Of a stretch of DNA of 6,018 nt, positions 5,284-6,018 are shown in pieces (position 1 is the stretch's first letter; the number at the start of each line of letters is the position of its first letter). The position numbers and the translations under genes were made by a program. The notes beneath the pieces were generated by a model that saw only the letters and a program-made list of their open reading frames with translations, ran no database searches and was not told the origin of the DNA. The DNA lies in assembly GCA_900549295.1 (NCBI GenBank), contig URNG01000147.1, forward strand, positions 1-6,018, given 5' to 3'. The DNA comes from an uncultured Rhodocyclaceae bacterium. Its GTDB lineage: Bacteria > Pseudomonadota > Gammaproteobacteria > Burkholderiales > Rhodocyclaceae.

Positions 5284-6018
5284 ATGAAGATCGGTTATGC
5301 GCGAGTGAGCACTCGGGATCAGAAAGCCGACCTACAAGTCGATGCCCTGAAACAGGCCGGGTGCGAACGCATCTACCAAGACATCGCCAGCGGCGCGAAA
5401 AGCGCCCGGCCGGAGTTGGACAAACTGCTGGCCAACGTGCGGCCGGGTGATGCCGTGGTGATCTGGAAGCTGGATCGCCTTGGGCGTTCCCTCAAGCACC
5501 TGGTCGAGTTGGTCGGCGAGCTGGCAGAGCGCAAGGTCGGCTTACAGAGCCTGAATGACCCCATCGACACCACCCACGCCCAAGGCCGCCTGGTGTTCAA
5601 CCTGTTCGCCTCGCTGGCGGAGTTCGAGCGCGAGCTGATCCGCGAGCGGACTCAGGCGGGTCTGTCGGCCGCACGGGCGCGTGGCCGGATCGGTGGCCGT
5701 CCCAAGGGCCTGCCAGCCAAGGCTGAGGCCACCGCCATGGCGGCCGAAACCCTCTACCGCGAAGGTCGCCTGAGCGTCAGCGCGATCGGCGAGAAGCTGC
5801 ACATCTCCAAGAGCACGCTGTACAGCTACCTGCGCCACCGTGGTGTCGAGATCGGCGCGTACCAGAAGAGCGCCAGGTCACGCGACCAGCAGCCTTCGGC
5901 CGCGTCGCCGGCAGAGCCGCCCGCCGCCGAGCGGGTGGCCACCGTCACCCTGCGCCTCGCGGTGGTGAATAACAGCAAGTTCGTGCGCGGCCGGAAGCGG
6001 GCCACGGAGAACATTGAG
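5284..6018 (+). CDS. tnpR: TnpR, serine resolvase with C-terminal extension (3' end outside window)
   Basis: The resolvase separates transposition cointegrates by recombination at res. The frame is open from the ATG at 5284 to the last base (245 codons, no stop), so the gene is cut by the window edge. The catalytic domain begins MKIGYARVST with nucleophile Ser9 and Arg7; further active-site residues are Arg42 and the DRLGRS group (Asp64, Arg65, Arg68). A long E helix (LAEFERELIRERTQAGL) leads to a helix-turn-helix near residues 163-187 (SVSAIGEKLHISKSTLYSYL). Classical TnpR ends about here (~185 aa). This one continues with a Pro/Ala linker (about 196-216) into a second segment (RVATVTLRLAVVNNSKFVRG). 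Long Tn3-family resolvases of about 300 aa with a similar NNSKFVRG segment are known to me from memory; the function of the tail is unknown. No Shine-Dalgarno precedes the start; a TTG at 5281 is a possible alternative. Confidence 0.93.
   Translation, partial: MKIGYARVSTRDQKADLQVDALKQAGCERIYQDIASGAKSARPELDKLLANVRPGDAVVIWKLDRLGRSLKHLVELVGELAERKVGLQSLNDPIDTTHAQGRLVFNLFASLAEFERELIRERTQAGLSAARARGRIGGRPKGLPAKAEATAMAAETLYREGRLSVSAIGEKLHISKSTLYSYLRHRGVEIGAYQKSARSRDQQPSAASPAEPPAAERVATVTLRLAVVNNSKFVRGRKRATENIE

Larger units (their letters stand above)
1..6018. mobile_element. Tn3-family transposon with mer passenger module, left part only
   Basis: The element is defined by four linked parts: a 38-bp GGGG...TAAG terminal repeat at base 1, a full-length Tn3-type transposase gene, a divergent serine resolvase gene, and a res-like intergenic region between them. 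Divergent tnpA and tnpR with res between is the Tn3-subgroup layout, unlike the Tn21/Tn501 layout where tnpR and tnpA run the same way. Passenger genes (merR, merT, merP, GDCCVxC protein) fill bases 92-1423 between the repeat and the tnpA 3' end. A PIN/ribbon-helix-helix toxin-antitoxin pair lies between res and tnpA. The right terminal repeat and target duplication are not in the window. All core genes appear intact, so the element could be active if the right end is intact. A named transposon cannot be assigned from memory. Confidence 0.88.

Noticed and set aside
5542..6014. Minus-strand frames opposite the resolvase (5542-5838 and 5826-6014)
   Set aside because: They are antisense to a resolvase with intact catalytic and helix-turn-helix motifs and show no family features.

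Overview
The window is the left part of a Tn3-family transposon carrying a short mercury (mer) uptake module. Base 1 is the outer edge of a 38-bp terminal inverted repeat that starts GGGG and ends TAAG. The last base lies inside an open resolvase gene, so the right-hand repeat and the rest of the element are outside the window. The GC-rich coding sequence, the proteobacterial type of mer proteins and the transposase type suggest a beta- or gammaproteobacterium (Pseudomonas, Comamonas or Xanthomonas-like hosts), on a plasmid or in an accessory chromosomal region. The host cannot be named from the sequence.

Bases 1-38 are the terminal repeat. Bases 92-1423 hold the passenger module. merR is on the minus strand and diverges from merT, merP and a small cysteine-rich GDCCVxC protein on the plus strand. 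Between them is a MerR-type operator-promoter with a perfect 7-bp dyad inside an over-long spacer. No merA (mercuric reductase) or merB is present, so as seen the module can sense and import Hg(II) but not reduce it.

Bases 1436-5082 hold the transposition operon on the minus strand. Read in its own direction it runs ribbon-helix-helix antitoxin, PIN-domain toxin, then a 997-aa Tn3 transposase. The antitoxin and toxin genes overlap by one base, and three bases separate the toxin stop from the transposase start. The toxin-antitoxin pair therefore looks like part of the transposition unit rather than independent cargo.

Bases 5083-5283 are a 201-bp, AT-richer intergenic region that should contain the res recombination site and the control region for the divergent genes. 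It holds a near-perfect 28-bp dyad and a likely promoter for the antitoxin-toxin-tnpA operon. From 5284 a serine resolvase runs off the window end. It is already at least 245 aa, longer than the classical ~185-aa TnpR, and has a C-terminal extension after its DNA-binding helix-turn-helix.

Together: TnpA makes a cointegrate from the terminal repeats, TnpR resolves it at res, the toxin-antitoxin pair probably stabilises the element or couples to transposition control, and the mer module is the passenger. The passenger sits between the 3' end of tnpA and the terminal repeat, where many Tn3 elements have almost no sequence.
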